Below are positions 62,535 through 64,000 of a stretch of 64,000 bases of DNA, one piece after another. The translations under genes were made by a program, and so were the position numbers. The stretch covers positions 86,823 through 150,822 of the forward strand of contig CALJKJ010000016.1 in NCBI GenBank assembly GCA_937973685.1, read 5' to 3'. The notes beneath the pieces were generated by a model. That model was not told where the DNA came from, did no database searches, and was given only the letters and a program-made list of their open reading frames with translations. Positions within the stretch are counted from its first letter, which is position 1, and the number at the start of each line of letters is the position of its first letter. This DNA comes from an uncultured Flavobacteriales bacterium (GTDB lineage: Bacteria > Bacteroidota > Bacteroidia > Flavobacteriales_D > Crocinitomicaceae).

Positions 62535-64000
62535 ATGAAATTTATAAAACGTTTTGATACCTACTTGCTCGAGAATTACCCGTTAATTTGGTTGAGTAAA
62601 TTACCGTATGTTGTAGCGGGAGGATTGTTGCTTAACCTCGTTTTCTTTCTGATTGGATTTGGACTAGTTGACTTGAATTTTTTGAAAAACGATTCTATCG
62701 GATATTATTACGGCAATTCAATTGTTGTGTTGTTACATGTCATAACGGCAATAATTGCAGTCACTTTTTGGTGCTTTGCCTTGTTCAAGAAAAACGCAAT
62801 TCGCCATTTATACCCAATTCAAAAAGCATACTTTTCACAGTTATTTTTGCACTTTTTCATCGGGATTTTCTTGTTAATAGCACCCTATTTTAGTTTTCAA
62901 TCAGGTTTGGTAACTAAGACGAACTTATTGTACGATGTTAATGAAGTCAAAAAAGATTTTCCAATCATCAACAAAGCAATGGCTTTTTTACCAGATGGCA
63001 ACGAAAATTACTCCTTATCAAACCGATCTTATCCCAAACCATTTCCTGTTTCGTATTTTGATTTGAATGATTTAACACCAAATGCAAAAGAACTGGAGTT
63101 TCATGATTCCATTTATTTTCCTGAAAATCATATTGAAAACAACGATACAATAGATGGGAAAATTGTTCAGTTTTACACCTTAGGATCGAAGAAGGTTAAA
63201 AATAATTGTGATTGGGAATTCAACGATTACATTGCTCGATTTCACCATTTGAACAAAGATACAACGATTCATTTCCAAAGTTTATACAATTACTCTGCTG
63301 CAATGTATGATGCTAATTATTTCTTCACAAGACCAAACTATGACTATGAATCAGGAATAGAAGAAGTTAAAAAAACAGCGATTTCTCCAATTCATCAGCT
63401 TCTTAACACAAGAGATAAACGAGGAATTGAAACAGCGATTCGCGCTTTTAAAGAAATATTAAACACCTATGAAATTCCTTATTTCATTGATGAACATTTG
63501 CTGACTAATTATTTGTTTGAAAACAACTTTCATTCGTTCAACTTTCAACTCGTCAGTCAAAATGCATGGACAAAGCAAATCTCAAAAAACAAAGGATTAT
63601 TAGCATACCACAATGGGTCAATCGCTAATTTCATTTCCCTTGAGAAACAAGCTCCTTTTTGTTTTAGCAAAGAAAAATTAGATAATTTCTACGATAACTT
63701 ACGTATTGCGCAGTTACCTATTACGAGTGACTTTACAATCTATATCGTAGTCATTATCAGTTTAATCATTGCTTACGTTTTTGTTTTGTTTGAATTTACA
63801 CCTTTTATTCAATTCATATTAAGTATTCCAATTTTTGGAGGATTAATGATCGTAAACTTCATGTTTACGTTTCTTTTTGCTTATGCCAATGCTACTTCTT
63901 CCGTACTTTATTTGAGTCAATACCTGACAGTAAGTTTGGCAATTTTATATCTAACTTGGATTAGTTTGCATAACAGCTGGAACAAGAAATTTACGAGTAT
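62535..64000 (+). CDS. ABC transporter-type membrane protein with large extracytoplasmic loop (runs off window end)
   Basis: 488 codons read open to the window edge without a stop. The N-terminus MKFIKRFDTYLLENYPLIWL is followed by three to four helices (YVVAGGLLLNLVFFLIGFGL, LFLHFFIGIFLLIAPYFSF). A large soluble segment of about 280 residues (from VTKTNLLYDVNE to FCFSKEKLDNFYDN) precedes another helical block at the end. As it is six bases after an ATP-binding subunit it is presumably its permease partner. Family not recognised. Confidence 0.7.
   Translation, partial: MKFIKRFDTYLLENYPLIWLSKLPYVVAGGLLLNLVFFLIGFGLVDLNFLKNDSIGYYYGNSIVVLLHVITAIIAVTFWCFALFKKNAIRHLYPIQKAYFSQLFLHFFIGIFLLIAPYFSFQSGLVTKTNLLYDVNEVKKDFPIINKAMAFLPDGNENYSLSNRSYPKPFPVSYFDLNDLTPNAKELEFHDSIYFPENHIENNDTIDGKIVQFYTLGSKKVKNNCDWEFNDYIARFHHLNKDTTIHFQSLYNYSAAMYDANYFFTRPNYDYESGIEEVKKTAISPIHQLLNTRDKRGIETAIRAFKEILNTYEIPYFIDEHLLTNYLFENNFHSFNFQLVSQNAWTKQISKNKGLLAYHNGSIANFISLEKQAPFCFSKEKLDNFYDNLRIAQLPITSDFTIYIVVIISLIIAYVFVLFEFTPFIQFILSIPIFGGLMIVNFMFTFLFAYANATSSVLYLSQYLTVSLAILYLTWISLHNSWNKKFTS

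Noticed and set aside
1..64000. tRNA or rRNA genes
   Set aside because: No cloverleaf or rRNA-like sequence was recognised in any intergenic region by eye.

Overview
The window is a typical stretch of a low-GC Bacteroidota (Flavobacteriales-like) chromosome. Evidence: proteins with type IX secretion C-terminal sorting domains (1061..2440, 8090..10441, 31287..34580, 49046..50848), a GldD gliding lipoprotein, TAnnTTTG promoter -7 boxes just upstream of many start codons, little Shine-Dalgarno signal, and a menaquinone pathway (menA-menC). The mixture of T9SS proteins and gene order would suit a Fluviicola/Crocinitomix-like organism, but the genus is inference.

Layout. 1-10.5 kb is core genome: a truncated dihydroorotase gene, a dolichyl-phosphate-mannose-synthase-like transferase, RecX and RNase E/G, a 30-residue ribosome-like basic protein, HU, mutY-ssb-gldD, and two secreted proteins. 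10.5-22.7 kb is an AT-rich defence island: dndC-dndD-dndE on the plus strand (DNA phosphorothioation) convergent with a seven-gene, tightly overlapping minus-strand operon. That operon encodes an XRE regulator, a PLD-like/DEAH helicase, a 71-residue protein, a zinc-hook SMC-like ATPase, an AlbA/Schlafen-type protein, a GHKL ATPase and a Rossmann methyltransferase-like protein. The first part resembles the PbeABCD partner module of Dnd systems; the GHKL plus methyltransferase-like pair is not part of any Dnd set I can name. dndB, dndA and dndFGH are not present. 22.7-48.6 kb returns to core genes: a rhodanese-dedA-aroE operon, menA-menC, a nitronate monooxygenase with an M16 protease pair, a giant T9SS protein, an AraC/DUF779/aldehyde dehydrogenase module, a GT9 transferase, a DUF5916 protein, comEC, thrS-infC-rpmI-rplT and a DEAD-box RNA helicase. 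48.6-54.3 kb is more accessory: a region of palindromic repeats, a T9SS type B protein, a broken signal-peptide ORF and a trio of lipoprotein/outer-membrane-type genes. 54.3-64 kb has dnaK, two APC permeases, an ABC1/UbiB kinase and an ABC transporter pair that runs off the end.

How the genes work together: DndCDE would mark host DNA with sulfur on the backbone, and the convergent operon would provide the restriction or replication-block arm, apparently under autoregulation by its own XRE protein through a palindrome that overlaps its promoter. No rRNA, tRNA, CRISPR array, insertion sequence or integrase was seen. All functional names come from recognising motifs in the translated sequence; no database search was run.
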